This document shows positions 8,688 through 18,006 of a stretch of DNA of 62,992 nucleotides, in pieces. Position 1 is the first letter of the stretch. Each line of letters opens with the position of its first letter. Both the position numbers and the translations under genes were made by a program. The notes under the pieces are model-generated. The model saw nothing but the letters and a program-made list of their open reading frames with translations, was not told where the DNA came from and did no database searches. Source of the stretch: UMGS1370 sp963557065 (GTDB lineage Bacteria; Bacillota; Clostridia; Lachnospirales; Lachnospiraceae); the NCBI GenBank assembly GCA_963557065.1, contig CAUWCT010000007.1:1-62992 (forward strand). The letters run 5' to 3'.

Positions 8688-10289
8688 ATGTATCGAATTA
8701 TTGTGGCAGATGACGAGGAAGAATTGAGAAGGGCCATTATCCGGAAAATTCAGTGGGAGGAAATAGGGTTTCAGGTAGTGGGAGAAGCAGAAAACGGGGC
8801 GGAAGCCCTGGATTTGGTTGAGAAGCTGGAGCCGGATCTGCTTTTGACGGATATCCGCATGCCGTTTATTTCCGGAGTAGAACTGGCAAGACAGATTCGG
8901 GAGATACGGCCGTCTACCCAGATTGCATTTTTAAGCGGATATGACGATTTTTCCTATGCTCAGCAGGCCATTCAGTATAATATTATCAGCTATATGCTAA
9001 AACCGATTTCCATGGCAGAACTGACAGAGGAATTAGAAAAAATAAAAGAAAAGCTGGATCGGATCTTTTTAGAATTTGCCTCCAGAAACCAGGAGACTGC
9101 AGATGTCAATGAGTTTCTGATGCCTCTGCTTTTGGCTGGATATCAGGATGAACGGGGGGAAGCAGAAGGCGAGATGGAAGGTATTTTGATAGAAAGAGCC
9201 AGGGAGTGTGGACTTTTGGCTAAAGGGGGAGATGCTATGCAGTATGTGGTTATGACCACTGCAGTCCGAACGCCGGACGGGAAAAACTGTACTGGTCCTG
9301 AGCACGTTTACTCGGTTGACAGCATCCTAAAAAAGTATCTTGGCTATTCCAGCTTTTTTGCAGGAGATGCCATAGTGTCTTTGCTGATCGGAACAAAGCC
9401 CCGGTTTAATAAATACCTTCATATTGCGGCAGAAAATATAACACAGAGTATGGAGCGAATCCTGTCTTTGGACGCCTGCGTCGGCGTCAGCCGGGCAGCA
9501 GATCAGCTTTTATTGTGCCACAGGGCATTTCGGGAAGCGTTAGACGCCATGTCTTATGCCAGAAACAGCAAAAGCCGGATTCATTTTATTTCCGATGAAG
9601 AGCCGTATCGGGCCGGGGAACTGGAGCGGGTAAAAATGCTGGAAAAAGGACTGCTTCAGCTTTTTCGCAGCGGAAACCAGCAGGAACTGATTGGGTATTT
9701 AGAACAGGAAAAAGTTCAGTCCGGCCGGGTGGCTTGCAGCCGGATCCAGATACAGGGGCTGGCGGCAGAACTGTACTCTCAGGTAGGGAGGATGTTAACC
9801 GCAGTTTCCGGAGAAGACAAGGCCAGACAGGCAAAAGAAGCTTACGAAGTGTGCAGGCAGAAAGCAGACCGGGAGCCGGAAGAAGAGCTGTGGAGCGCTC
9901 TGGAGGAATTTTGCCTGTGTTCCTGGAGACTGATTGCAGAGCAGAGAAAAAAGAGCAGCCAGATCCTGTGTGAGAAAGCAATTCAAATTATGGAAGAGCA
10001 ATACTGCGATGCCGGTCTTTCTCTGTCAGCAGTCAGCAGCATGATAGGGGTTAGTCCTAATTATCTGAGCGCCCTGATGAAAAAGGAGACCGGAAGCACC
10101 TTTATTGATCTGCTCACAAAGATTCGGATTGAAACAGCCAGAAAACTTTTGCTGGACACAGCCATGAAAATCCGGGATATTTCCCAGCAGTGCGGTTACA
10201 GCGACCAGCACTATTTCAGCTACTGTTTTAAAAAATATACCGGCCAGTCACCCAATGCAATGCGCCGGAAGAGTGAAGGAAAAGTATGA
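8688..10289 (+). CDS. YesN-type response regulator (REC + AraC HTH)
   Basis: A 533-residue regulator. The receiver domain has the acidic pair near residues 8-9, phospho-acceptor Asp55 in LLTDIRMP, and MLKPI with the conserved Lys. The C-terminal double HTH (about 435-530) has NYLSALMKKETG and QHYFSYCFKKYTG. It is the first gene of a three-gene sensing operon and overlaps the kinase start by 4 bp (ATGA). Context (kinase, sugar-binding lipoprotein, then mglBAC) suggests it controls the galactose/glucose-type importer, like the XylFII-LytS-YesN three-component systems known in clostridia. Confidence 0.92.
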   Translation: MYRIIVADDEEELRRAIIRKIQWEEIGFQVVGEAENGAEALDLVEKLEPDLLLTDIRMPFISGVELARQIREIRPSTQIAFLSGYDDFSYAQQAIQYNIISYMLKPISMAELTEELEKIKEKLDRIFLEFASRNQETADVNEFLMPLLLAGYQDERGEAEGEMEGILIERARECGLLAKGGDAMQYVVMTTAVRTPDGKNCTGPEHVYSVDSILKKYLGYSSFFAGDAIVSLLIGTKPRFNKYLHIAAENITQSMERILSLDACVGVSRAADQLLLCHRAFREALDAMSYARNSKSRIHFISDEEPYRAGELERVKMLEKGLLQLFRSGNQQELIGYLEQEKVQSGRVACSRIQIQGLAAELYSQVGRMLTAVSGEDKARQAKEAYEVCRQKADREPEEELWSALEEFCLCSWRLIAEQRKKSSQILCEKAIQIMEEQYCDAGLSLSAVSSMIGVSPNYLSALMKKETGSTFIDLLTKIRIETARKLLLDTAMKIRDISQQCGYSDQHYFSYCFKKYTGQSPNAMRRKSEGKV

Positions 10290-12004
10290 AAAAAGCAAAG
10301 ACAAAGACAGGATATTCCCTTTCCGTCATTATGACAGTTATGGTGGTGGGAATTGTTCTGACTGCTTTTGCAGCCGGATTTTTGGTATTTGTGGCAGTTT
10401 ACAACAATTCGATCCGCAATAATACCATTACAGCCAGCGAACAGGCAGTGACCCAGGTCACCAATACAGTAAACAGCTATACAAAAAACATGAAAGATTT
10501 GATGGGGCTTCTGGAAGGGTACTACAGAGGGGAACCGGCAGAGCGCAATACGGCCATAGATACCCTGATTACTACGCGCAATGATGTGGTGGCAGTGACC
10601 TGCTATAACGAGGCCGGAAGACTTTTAGAGAGCTGGTCCGGAAACCGGAAGATGAAAGACAGACCGTTTAAAAATCTGTCTTTTAATCCGGAGCAGAAAT
10701 ACGAAGAGGGAAAGATTTCCATCTCAAAACCTCATGTAGAGACGTTGCTTGCCGACTATTATCCTTGGGTGGTATCCATGAAACAGCCTGTCGAGACAAG
10801 GGACGGACAGAAACACATTGTAGTGATGGACTTCCGCTTTTCTCAGATTGCCGATTATGTAGATGAGGTGGGCATTGGCCAGCATGGATACTGTTTTATT
10901 ATTGACCAGGAAGGCAATATGGTCTACCATCCCCAGCAGCAGTTGATTTTTTCCGGACTGAAAGAAGAGAACCTGGCTCTGTTAAAAAAGAGTCCGGACG
11001 GATACCTGGAACAGTCAGATGTGATTTATACCATTCAGACCATGGCAGACAGCGACTGGAGAGTGGTTGGAGTCAGCTATGTGGATGAACTGATTACCAA
11101 AAAGGTACAGAATGTGGCAGTATTTTTGCTGGCGCTTCTGCTCTTGGTTTTATTTGCGGCAACCTGCAGCAGTCTGGTATTTTCCAAAATGATTTCCAGA
11201 CCTGTAAAACGCCTGATTGGGGCCATGGAAGAATTTGAAGACAGCGCTTCTGATTTTACATATGAGGAAGCAGGAGGGAGCAGGGAAATCGGGGAATTAT
11301 CCCAGTCCTTCGGCCATATGGTAGTTCAGATTCAGCAGCTGATGGAAAAGGTGCGGGAGGAAGAAATTACTCTAAGAAAGGCAGAACTGCGAGCGCTCCA
11401 GGCTCAGATTAACCCCCATTTTCTGTACAATACCCTGGACGCCATCGGGTGGCTGTGTGAAGAAGAGCGGACCAAGGATGCAGTAGAGATGGTCAACGCT
11501 CTGGCAAAACTGTTTCGCATCAGCATTAGCAAAGGCCATGAGATGATTCTGGTGGAAAAGGAACTGGAACATGCCAGAAGCTACTTAAAAATCGAGAAAT
11601 TCCGGTACAAACAATTTACCTATTCCTTTGATGTCGAAGAGGACTGTCTCCAATATTACTGCAATAAGATAACGCTGCAGCCCATTATTGAAAATGCGAT
11701 TTACCATGGATTAAACAGAATGGTAGAAGAAGGGGAGATTCGGATTGGCGTTCATTCAAAAGGGGACAATCTGGTTTTTACCGTAGAAGATAATGGAATC
11801 GGTATGACAAAGGAGCAGTGCAGGGAAATTTTAGAAGGGTCCGCAGGGGACAAGACCGGAATTGGAATCCGCAATGTCAATAACCGGATAAAAATCTATT
11901 TTGGAGAACAGTACGGGATTCAGATAGACAGTGAACTGGACGAGGGAACAATAGTGACAATTACAATGCCGAAAGTCAGGGAGGGCGGTTATGAAGAAAG
12001 ATAA
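10286..12004 (+). CDS. YesM-type sensor histidine kinase
   Basis: A 572-residue membrane kinase. It has an N-terminal TM helix (about 14-38), an extracellular Cache-like sensor (about 40-270), a second TM (about 275-300), HAMP, the INPHFLYN box with His378, and a HATPase domain with LQPIIENAIYHG, EDNGIGM and GIGIRNVNNR. It overlaps the following sugar-binding lipoprotein by 14 bp. That coupling suggests the kinase reads out the ligand state of this binding protein at the membrane surface. Confidence 0.92.
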   Translation: MKKAKTKTGYSLSVIMTVMVVGIVLTAFAAGFLVFVAVYNNSIRNNTITASEQAVTQVTNTVNSYTKNMKDLMGLLEGYYRGEPAERNTAIDTLITTRNDVVAVTCYNEAGRLLESWSGNRKMKDRPFKNLSFNPEQKYEEGKISISKPHVETLLADYYPWVVSMKQPVETRDGQKHIVVMDFRFSQIADYVDEVGIGQHGYCFIIDQEGNMVYHPQQQLIFSGLKEENLALLKKSPDGYLEQSDVIYTIQTMADSDWRVVGVSYVDELITKKVQNVAVFLLALLLLVLFAATCSSLVFSKMISRPVKRLIGAMEEFEDSASDFTYEEAGGSREIGELSQSFGHMVVQIQQLMEKVREEEITLRKAELRALQAQINPHFLYNTLDAIGWLCEEERTKDAVEMVNALAKLFRISISKGHEMILVEKELEHARSYLKIEKFRYKQFTYSFDVEEDCLQYYCNKITLQPIIENAIYHGLNRMVEEGEIRIGVHSKGDNLVFTVEDNGIGMTKEQCREILEGSAGDKTGIGIRNVNNRIKIYFGEQYGIQIDSELDEGTIVTITMPKVREGGYEER

Positions 12005-12971
12005 AAGAAACGCCACGGTGTTGGTTTTCTTAACGGCAGTTCTTGCCTTAGGCGCAGGTTTAACAGGATGTGGACTTCATCAGAACAGCAGAAAACCAAA
12101 AGTGGCAGTTATTGTAAAATCCACCCAGTCGTCTTTCTGGAAATCCGTTCAGGCAGGCGCCAGCGCTGCCAGTACAGAGTACAATATCCAGATGAGTTTT
12201 GAAGGGCCGGACTCGGAGGAAGATTATGAATCCCAGAATGAGATGATCCGGAAGGCAGTGGAAGAAAAAGCAGATGCTATTGTTTTTTCGGCTGTAGATT
12301 ACAATGCCAACAGCCAGGCAATTCAGGAGGCAGCCAAAAAGGGAATTAAGATTGTTGTGATAGACAGCGATGTCAATACAGATCAGGTTAGCTGCCGCAT
12401 CGGGACAGACAACTTTCAGGCCGGATATATGGCTGGAGAGGCAGCGCTTCAGGCAAAAGAGGAAGAACTTTATATCGGAATTGTCAATTATGATATCCAT
12501 TCCGCCAACGGCCAGGAGCGGGAGGCTGGTTTCAGGCAGTGTATTGCAGGCGATGAACGGGTAAAAGCAGTGGAGACCATCAATGTGCGTTCTACCACAG
12601 AGGATGCCAGGGCAAAGACAAAAGAACTGCTTCGGGAGCGTCCTGAGATCAATGTGATTGCCACATTTAACGAGTGGACCAGTCTGGGAGTGGGATGGGC
12701 CATCCGGGATCTGGGTTGTAAAGACCGTACATGGGTAACGGCTTTTGACAGCAATGCGGTTTCTGTGGGAATGTTAGAAACCGGAGAGGTAGACAGTCTG
12801 ATTGTTCAGAATCCTTATGCAATGGGATACCTGGGGGTGGAAGCGGCATTTAACCTGATTCAAAACACAGGAAAAACCGAAAATTCGATTGGAACCGACA
12901 CAATTCTTGTAAACAGAGATAATATGTTTGAAGAAGAATGTCAAAAAATGTTGTTTCCGTTCAATGAGTAA
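11991..12971 (+). CDS. Sugar-binding lipoprotein (periplasmic-binding-protein fold), probable co-sensor
   Basis: A 326-residue protein of the ribose/galactose-binding family (Peripla_BP_4). The lipobox ends LTGC with Cys27 for lipid attachment. The core has the VAVIVKSTQSSFWKSVQ start, an ADAIVFSAVD hinge and a C-terminal lobe with WVTAFDSN. It overlaps the kinase by 14 bp, and no permease or ATPase follows directly. It most likely presents sugar to the kinase rather than feeding transport, though it could also serve MglAC encoded just downstream. It lacks the Ala/Thr-rich linker of the transport-type lipoproteins in this window. Confidence 0.88.
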   Translation: MKKDKRNATVLVFLTAVLALGAGLTGCGLHQNSRKPKVAVIVKSTQSSFWKSVQAGASAASTEYNIQMSFEGPDSEEDYESQNEMIRKAVEEKADAIVFSAVDYNANSQAIQEAAKKGIKIVVIDSDVNTDQVSCRIGTDNFQAGYMAGEAALQAKEEELYIGIVNYDIHSANGQEREAGFRQCIAGDERVKAVETINVRSTTEDARAKTKELLRERPEINVIATFNEWTSLGVGWAIRDLGCKDRTWVTAFDSNAVSVGMLETGEVDSLIVQNPYAMGYLGVEAAFNLIQNTGKTENSIGTDTILVNRDNMFEEECQKMLFPFNE

Positions 12972-13039
12972 TTGTCGATATGATAAGATTTTGTACTCTT
13001 AGTGTGGATATTTGTATATACTTTTGACAGCAGATAGGT

Positions 13040-13045
13040 TATAAT
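13040..13045 (+). promoter_or_regulatory. -10 element of the mglB promoter
   Basis: TATAAT lies directly before a terminator hairpin that begins at 13046. A TTGACA is present at 13024-13029 but only 10 bp away, so it cannot be the matching -35. The promoter may need the activator encoded upstream. Transcripts started about 7 nt downstream would begin inside the 5' arm of the hairpin. Confidence 0.45.
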
Positions 13046-13085
13046 GTGTCTTGTGATAGTAAAAGATCACAAGACACTATTTTTT
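13046..13085 (+). terminator. Intrinsic terminator overlapping the mglB transcription start
   Basis: A perfect 12-bp stem (GTGTCTTGTGAT with ATCACAAGACAC) with an 8-nt loop is followed by TATTTTTT. It would end the RR-HK-SBP transcript from upstream. Transcription from the adjacent -10 (13040-13045) starts inside the 5' arm and so escapes it. Confidence 0.8.
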
Positions 13086-13101
13086 AGAGGAGGATGTTAC
13101 T

Positions 13102-14307
13102 ATGAAAAAAAGATTTTTGGCATTGGCGATGGCCGGCATTATGGCAATGAGCTTAGCAGCCTGCGGCGGATCTGACGAAGCAGCAGCTACTACAGCAGCA
13201 GCCACTACTGCGGCAGCAGCAGAGACCACCGCAGCAGCGGCAGAGGGAGATACTACAGCAGCTCCTGAGACCGAGGCTCTGGCAGAAGCAGCAGTTGATT
13301 TAGATGTAGCAGTATTTTACTACACCTACAGCGACACTTATATTTCCAGTGTACGTACCGCTCTGGATAAGGCTTTAACCGATGCTGGCATTAAGTTCCA
13401 GAACTACGACAGCAACAGCAACCAGACCACTCAGAATGAGCAGATTGACACTGCAATTTCCCAGGGTGCAAACCTGTTAATCGTAAATATCGTTACTTCT
13501 GGTTCTGTTGATGCTTCTCAGGCAATCGTTGACAAGGCATCTGCAGCAGGCATTCCGGTAATCTTCTTCAACCGCGCAGTTGAGTCTGACGAAGAAGAAG
13601 GCAAGGTATTAGGTTCTTATGACAATTGTGCATTCGTTGGTACAGATGCTCCTGAAGCAGGCCATATGCAGGGCAAGATGATCGGCGACTACGTAGTAGC
13701 AAACTATGACACCGTTGACTTAAACGGCGACGGCAAGATCAGCTACGCAATGTTTATGGGCCAGTTAGGAAACGTAGAGGCTATCTACAGAACCCAGTAC
13801 GGCGTTGAAGATGCAAACGCAGTTCTGACCGAGGCCGGCAAGCCTGAATTAGAGTACTTTGATGCTTCTAACACTGATAAGTATCAGGTAGATCAGGAAG
13901 GCAACTGGAGTGCAACCGCAGCAAACAACTACATGAACACCAACCTGGCACAGTACAACGAAGATAACGACAATATGATCGAGTTAGTTATCTGCAATAA
14001 CGATGGTATGGCTGAGGGTGTTATTACTGCATTAAATGACAAGGGATACAACTTAGGTACCGAAGACAGCGTAACTATTCCGGTATTCGGCGTAGATGCT
14101 ACCGACGCTGCTAAGCAGTTAATCGCTGACGGCAAGATGACTGGTACCATCAAGCAGGATGCAGAAGGTATGGCAGAAGGTATTGCTTACCTGGTTAAGA
14201 ACGTAGGCGCTGGCAAGGAATTAATGGCAGATACCGACGACTTCAACGTATCTGAAAAAGTAAGCAACAAGATTTACATTCCATATGCACCTTATACTGG
14301 TGAATAA
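13102..14307 (+). CDS. mglB: Galactose/glucose-binding lipoprotein of an ABC importer
   Basis: A 401-residue MglB-type solute receptor. The lipobox ends LAAC (Cys21) and is followed by an Ala/Thr/Glu-rich spacer (about 22-66) that tethers the domain to the membrane. The mature domain has the Ca-binding loop DLNGDGKI typical of glucose/galactose-binding protein, and a C-terminal lobe with VFGVDATDAAK. Strong RBS GAGGAGG at 13087-13093. Codon use is strongly biased (GTA, GCA, TTA), as expected for a very abundant protein. A hairpin with a U tract between it and the ATPase gene would set receptor levels above transporter levels. Confidence 0.93.
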   Translation: MKKRFLALAMAGIMAMSLAACGGSDEAAATTAAATTAAAAETTAAAAEGDTTAAPETEALAEAAVDLDVAVFYYTYSDTYISSVRTALDKALTDAGIKFQNYDSNSNQTTQNEQIDTAISQGANLLIVNIVTSGSVDASQAIVDKASAAGIPVIFFNRAVESDEEEGKVLGSYDNCAFVGTDAPEAGHMQGKMIGDYVVANYDTVDLNGDGKISYAMFMGQLGNVEAIYRTQYGVEDANAVLTEAGKPELEYFDASNTDKYQVDQEGNWSATAANNYMNTNLAQYNEDNDNMIELVICNNDGMAEGVITALNDKGYNLGTEDSVTIPVFGVDATDAAKQLIADGKMTGTIKQDAEGMAEGIAYLVKNVGAGKELMADTDDFNVSEKVSNKIYIPYAPYTGE

Positions 14308-14340
14308 TCACGAAATGCCGATAGGTTAAAAGGAAATAGT

Positions 14341-14384
14341 TAAGGCGGCTTGTCGTTTCAGGCGGCAGCCGTCTTAATTTTTTC
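14341..14384 (+). terminator. Attenuating hairpin between mglB and mglA
   Basis: A 10-bp stem with one G-T pair (14341-14350 with 14367-14376) is followed by ATTTTTTC. It lies inside the mgl operon, so it should act as a partial terminator or 3'-stabilising hairpin that favours mglB over mglAC. Confidence 0.7.
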
Positions 14385-14406
14385 GAGAGAAAGGGGATTA
14401 CAGGTA

Positions 14407-15906
14407 ATGGGACAACAGGATGTTTTGCTGCAGATGACAGACATCTGTAAGGAGTTTCCGGGGGTAAAAGCGTTGGATCACGTTTCCTTGACAGTTCGAA
14501 AAGGAACTGTTCACGCCCTGATGGGGGAAAATGGCGCCGGAAAATCTACATTGATGAAGTGCCTGTTTGGTATGTACTCCAAAGATAGTGGCCACATCTA
14601 CCTGGAAGGAAAAGAAATCAATTTTAAAAGCTCGAAAGAGGCCCTGGAAAGCGGGGTTGCCATGGTACATCAGGAATTAAACCAGGCGTTAAAGCGCAAT
14701 GTTATGGATAACTTGTGGCTGGGCCGGTATCCGAAAAAGGGTATCATGGTGGATGAAAAGAAAATGTTGGATGATACCAACAAGGTATTTGCAGATCTTG
14801 GCATAGAAGTTGACCCGAAGCGTGTCATGAGCACTATGCCGGTTTCTCAGAGACAGATGGCAGAGATTGCCAAGGCTGTTTCATTTAACTCGAAAGTTAT
14901 TGTATTTGATGAACCAACTTCTTCTCTGACAGAAGAAGAGGTTGAGCATCTGTTCAAAATAATTAACATGCTTCGGGACAGAGGCTGCGGCATCATTTAC
15001 ATTTCTCATAAAATGGCGGAGATTCTCCGAATTGCAGACGATATCACAGTCATGCGGGACGGTACATGGGTAGCTACCGAGCCTGCATCTTCTATGACTA
15101 TGGACAAAATCATCCGTTTGATGGTAGGACGCGAACTGGGCAATCAGTTCCCGCCAAAGGACAACACTCCCGGAGAAGTTGCTCTGGAGGTAGAGCATCT
15201 TACCGCCCAGTATTCCCTGTTAAAGGATGTGTCATTTAATGTGAGAAAGGGAGAAATCGTAGGACTGGCAGGTCTGGATGGAAGCGGACGTACCGAGACT
15301 CTGGAAAATATCTTCGGAATTGCCACCAGAAAATCCGGAACCATCAAGCTGGACGGCAAGCAAGTGTTAAACCGCAATGCAAGAGAATCCATTAAAAACG
15401 GATTTGCCCTTCTGACAGAAGAGCGCCGCGCTACTGGTATTTTCGGTATCTTAAATATCCGGGAAAATACGGTGATTTCCAGCTTAAAAAAGCATAAAGT
15501 CTTTGGTCCGTTTTTAAATGAGCGTTCTATGAAAAAGGATACCCAGTGGTCCATAGACGCCATGAGAACCAAGACACCTTTCCAGGAGACAAAGATTCGT
15601 TCTTTGTCAGGAGGAAACCAGCAGAAGGTTATCCTTGGCCGGTGGCTGCTGACCGATCCGGAGGTTCTGCTTTTGGATGAGCCGACCCGAGGCATTGATG
15701 TAGGCGCAAAATATGAAATCTATCAGCTGATTATTGACCTGGCCAAAAAAGGAAAGGTTGTTATCATGGTATCTTCTGAGATGCCGGAACTGTTAGGTGT
15801 CTGTGACCGTATTCTGGTTATGTCAGGCGGGCGGCTGGCAGGCGAAGTGGATGCAAAGAATACTACTCAGGAAGAGATCATGACTCTTGCTGCAAAATAT
15901 GTATAG
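14407..15906 (+). CDS. mglA: Sugar ABC importer, tandem ATPase subunit
   Basis: A 499-residue protein with two fused ATPase domains. The first has Walker A GENGAGKST and Walker B VIVFDEPTSS. The second has a degenerate Walker A (GLDGSGRTE), LSGGNQQKV and LLLDEPTRGID. This layout is typical of MglA/RbsA/XylG. The ATG at 14407 is preferred because purine-rich GAGAGAAAGGGG precedes it; the frame opens at 14350, but that part overlaps the attenuator hairpin. It energises the permease encoded 15 bp downstream. Confidence 0.94.
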   Translation: MGQQDVLLQMTDICKEFPGVKALDHVSLTVRKGTVHALMGENGAGKSTLMKCLFGMYSKDSGHIYLEGKEINFKSSKEALESGVAMVHQELNQALKRNVMDNLWLGRYPKKGIMVDEKKMLDDTNKVFADLGIEVDPKRVMSTMPVSQRQMAEIAKAVSFNSKVIVFDEPTSSLTEEEVEHLFKIINMLRDRGCGIIYISHKMAEILRIADDITVMRDGTWVATEPASSMTMDKIIRLMVGRELGNQFPPKDNTPGEVALEVEHLTAQYSLLKDVSFNVRKGEIVGLAGLDGSGRTETLENIFGIATRKSGTIKLDGKQVLNRNARESIKNGFALLTEERRATGIFGILNIRENTVISSLKKHKVFGPFLNERSMKKDTQWSIDAMRTKTPFQETKIRSLSGGNQQKVILGRWLLTDPEVLLLDEPTRGIDVGAKYEIYQLIIDLAKKGKVVIMVSSEMPELLGVCDRILVMSGGRLAGEVDAKNTTQEEIMTLAAKYV

Positions 15907-15921
15907 GGGAGGCCGGATTCC

Positions 15922-16992
15922 ATGAAATTAGTGACCAATATTAATACAAGAATAGAAAGCTACAAAGCTCTGGACAGTAAAGATAAAAAGACGTACTGGA
16001 AAGAACTTCTGCTAAATAATGCAATGTATATCCTGCTGATAATTGCGATTTTCTATACCTTCAGCCAGAACCCTAAGTTTTTGGCTCCTCGTTCCATCGT
16101 AAACATTATCAGTCTTTCAGCAGCAAACCTGCCAATCGCCTGCGGTATTGCAGGATGTATCGTATTGACCGGTACCGACCTTTCAGCAGGACGAGTAGTT
16201 GGTTTGACGGCGTGTATTTCTGCATCTTTACTGCAGGCAGTAGACTATGCAAGCAAAATGTTCCCAAACATTCCTCCGCTGCCCATTCCGGTTGTTATTT
16301 TAACCGTATTATTAGTAGGCGCTATTGTTGGTTGGGTCAACGGTTTCTTCGTAGCAAAATTCCAGCTGCATCCATTTATTGTAACCCTGGCAACCCAGTT
16401 GATTGTATATGGTATCCTGCTGGTTTACATTATGGCCAATGGAAATAACGGACAGCCTCTGTCTGGTCTGGATGATTCCTTTAAGAACTTTGTAACAGGA
16501 AGTATCTGCAAGATTGGCGATGTTCCGATTCCAAACTACGTATGGTTCGGCTTAATCGTAGTTGTGATCATGTGGTTTATCTGGAACAAGACTACTTTTG
16601 GTAAGAATATGTTTGCAGTAGGTTCTAACCCGGAAGCAGCAAATGTATCTGGCGTAAACGTTATGAAAACTACTATCATGGTACATACCCTGGCTGGTAT
16701 GATGTATGGTATTACCGGTTTCATTGAGTCTGCACGTATTGGTTCCAATACTGCAAATACTGGTTTGAACTACGAGTGTGATGCGATTGCAGCCTGCGTT
16801 ATCGGCGGCGTATCTTTCGTAGGTGGTACTGGTAAGATCAGCGGCGTTGTAATTGGTGTATTCCTGCTTCGTATTATCTTCGTAGCGCTGAATTTCCTTT
16901 CCATCAACGCAAACTTACAGTACATCATCAAGGGTCTGATTATCCTGGTAGCGTGTGCAATTGATATGAGAAAGTATCTGGTTCGTAAGTAA
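15922..16992 (+). CDS. mglC: Galactoside ABC importer permease
   Basis: A 356-residue BPD_transp_2 permease with about eight to ten hydrophobic helices. A cytoplasmic loop reads AVGSNPEAANVSGVN, and the family segment ACVIGGVSFVGGTGK faces the ATPase. GGGGAGG upstream of the ATG at 15922 gives a good RBS. Codon use resembles that of mglB. It completes mglBAC, which imports galactose, glucose or a related hexose. Confidence 0.94.
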   Translation: MKLVTNINTRIESYKALDSKDKKTYWKELLLNNAMYILLIIAIFYTFSQNPKFLAPRSIVNIISLSAANLPIACGIAGCIVLTGTDLSAGRVVGLTACISASLLQAVDYASKMFPNIPPLPIPVVILTVLLVGAIVGWVNGFFVAKFQLHPFIVTLATQLIVYGILLVYIMANGNNGQPLSGLDDSFKNFVTGSICKIGDVPIPNYVWFGLIVVVIMWFIWNKTTFGKNMFAVGSNPEAANVSGVNVMKTTIMVHTLAGMMYGITGFIESARIGSNTANTGLNYECDAIAACVIGGVSFVGGTGKISGVVIGVFLLRIIFVALNFLSINANLQYIIKGLIILVACAIDMRKYLVRK

Positions 16993-17014
16993 TCAGAAGA
17001 GGTATTTTTCAAAG

Positions 17015-17045
17015 GGGGCTGCTGCATATTAGATGCGGCGGCCCC
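17015..17045 (+). terminator. GC-rich hairpin after mglC
   Basis: A 13-bp stem with two G-T pairs (17015-17027 with 17033-17045) and a 5-nt loop. No T run follows, so it may only slow transcription or protect the mglC 3' end. The gene at 17071 begins 25 bp later and probably receives readthrough. Confidence 0.5.
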
Positions 17046-17070
17046 AATGTATTTACGGAAGGATGACAAC

Positions 17071-17730
17071 ATGGAAGAAATAAAAAATATGGATTTGCCA
17101 GACAGTGCAGAGAAAACACAGTCAGAAGAACAACTGGAAGGACTCAAACAGGACGTTCAGGGGGAGCAGCCGCCGGTTAAGAAAAAATGGTTTGGCAGAG
17201 GGATTTATGGCAGCAAAGATGTTCCCATTAAGATTTTAGACAAACTGATTTTAGGGCTGATTGTGGCCACAGTGGTTTTGACAGTGGTATTTACTGTAAA
17301 CGGAGGGTATTTTGTAAACTTTGACACAGGCGGCGGTACTGAGATCGAGAGTCAGAAGCTGCGGTATGGCCAGCTGGTAGAAAAACCGGAAGATCCGGTG
17401 CGACCGGGATATGAGTTTACCGGGTGGATTTACGGAGAGGAAGAATATCCATGGAGTTTTGGAGCAGATAAAGTGCAGGGAGAGATGAACTTAATTGCCC
17501 AGTGGAAACCGGCAAAAGTTCTGGTGAAATTCGATCCGGATGGAGGCACATTTGGCAAAAATCCTCCAGAAGAATTTTTCGTTACCTTTGGAGAACCTTA
17601 CGGCCCGCTTCCGGTGCCGGAAAAAGAGGGAGCAGAATTTGACTGCTGGGTATACAGCGGTGCTGTAGTGGACGAAAACACACCAGTTACCATGACTGGA
17701 GAACATGTGCTGACTGCCTTGTGGAAATAA
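17071..17730 (+). CDS. Membrane-anchored protein with two InlB-type (Flg_new) repeats
   Basis: A 219-residue protein with a charged cytoplasmic N-terminus of about 55 residues and one TM helix (about 60-82). The extracellular part has two Listeria/Bacteroides-type beta repeats (about 85-150 and 151-219), each with a GYxFxGW- or FDCW-like core and an ending such as LIAQW or LTALW. The start at 17071 has GGAAGG upstream. It follows mglC after a GC hairpin and shares its strand, so it may be co-transcribed with the importer. A role at the cell surface next to the transporter is inference; no function is known to me. Confidence 0.75.
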   Translation: MEEIKNMDLPDSAEKTQSEEQLEGLKQDVQGEQPPVKKKWFGRGIYGSKDVPIKILDKLILGLIVATVVLTVVFTVNGGYFVNFDTGGGTEIESQKLRYGQLVEKPEDPVRPGYEFTGWIYGEEEYPWSFGADKVQGEMNLIAQWKPAKVLVKFDPDGGTFGKNPPEEFFVTFGEPYGPLPVPEKEGAEFDCWVYSGAVVDENTPVTMTGEHVLTALWK

Positions 17731-17791
17731 GATGCATTGGTTTTACTAAAGTTTTACATAAACTTGACTTTTATAGTGAAGGATGAAATGG

Positions 17792-17797
17792 TATAAT
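17792..17797 (+). promoter_or_regulatory. Extended -10 promoter interrupted by a MITE
   Basis: TGGTATAAT followed at once by AAA and the left end of MITE copy C. The 8-bp duplication ATAATAAA at the MITE borders includes part of the -10. Transcription would start inside the element and cross it to reach the small gene at 18007. Confidence 0.5.
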
Positions 17798-17800
17798 AAA

Positions 17801-17951
17801 GTAACAGTTCAGCCATGCGAAGATTCAGCCAGGAAAAAGCGTTGAAAGCTTGTTTTCATAAGAGTTTTTCTGACTGAATCTTCATAGAGCGGATGCCCGA
17901 TGCTTTTTGTCCGCGTAAGCTGGCAAGAAGATGCATGGCTGAAACTGTTGC
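17801..17951 (+). mobile_element. IS66-type MITE, copy C (longest)
   Basis: A 151-bp element beginning GTAACAGTTCAGCCATGC and ending GCATGGCTGAAACTGTTGC. It is flanked by the perfect 8-bp direct repeat ATAATAAA (17793-17800 and 17952-17959). It contains both the interior found in copy B (a GTTGAAAGCTTGTTTTC block) and that found in copy D (a GGCAAGAAGATGCATGG block), so B and D look like internal deletions of a C-like form. It has no coding capacity. Confidence 0.88.
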
Positions 17952-18006
17952 ATAATAAATGACAAACCGTTAGATACTATTGGAAAACGCTGTAAAGGAG
18001 AAGCAA

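Noticed and set aside
11991..12971. The third gene of the sensing operon as the transport receptor of mglAC
   Set aside because: A separate MglB with linker and high-expression codon use follows directly; the overlap with the kinase favours a sensing role, though dual use is not excluded.
13024..13045. TTGACA plus TATAAT as a complete mglB promoter
   Set aside because: The spacer is only 10 bp, too short for sigma-A; only the -10 was kept.
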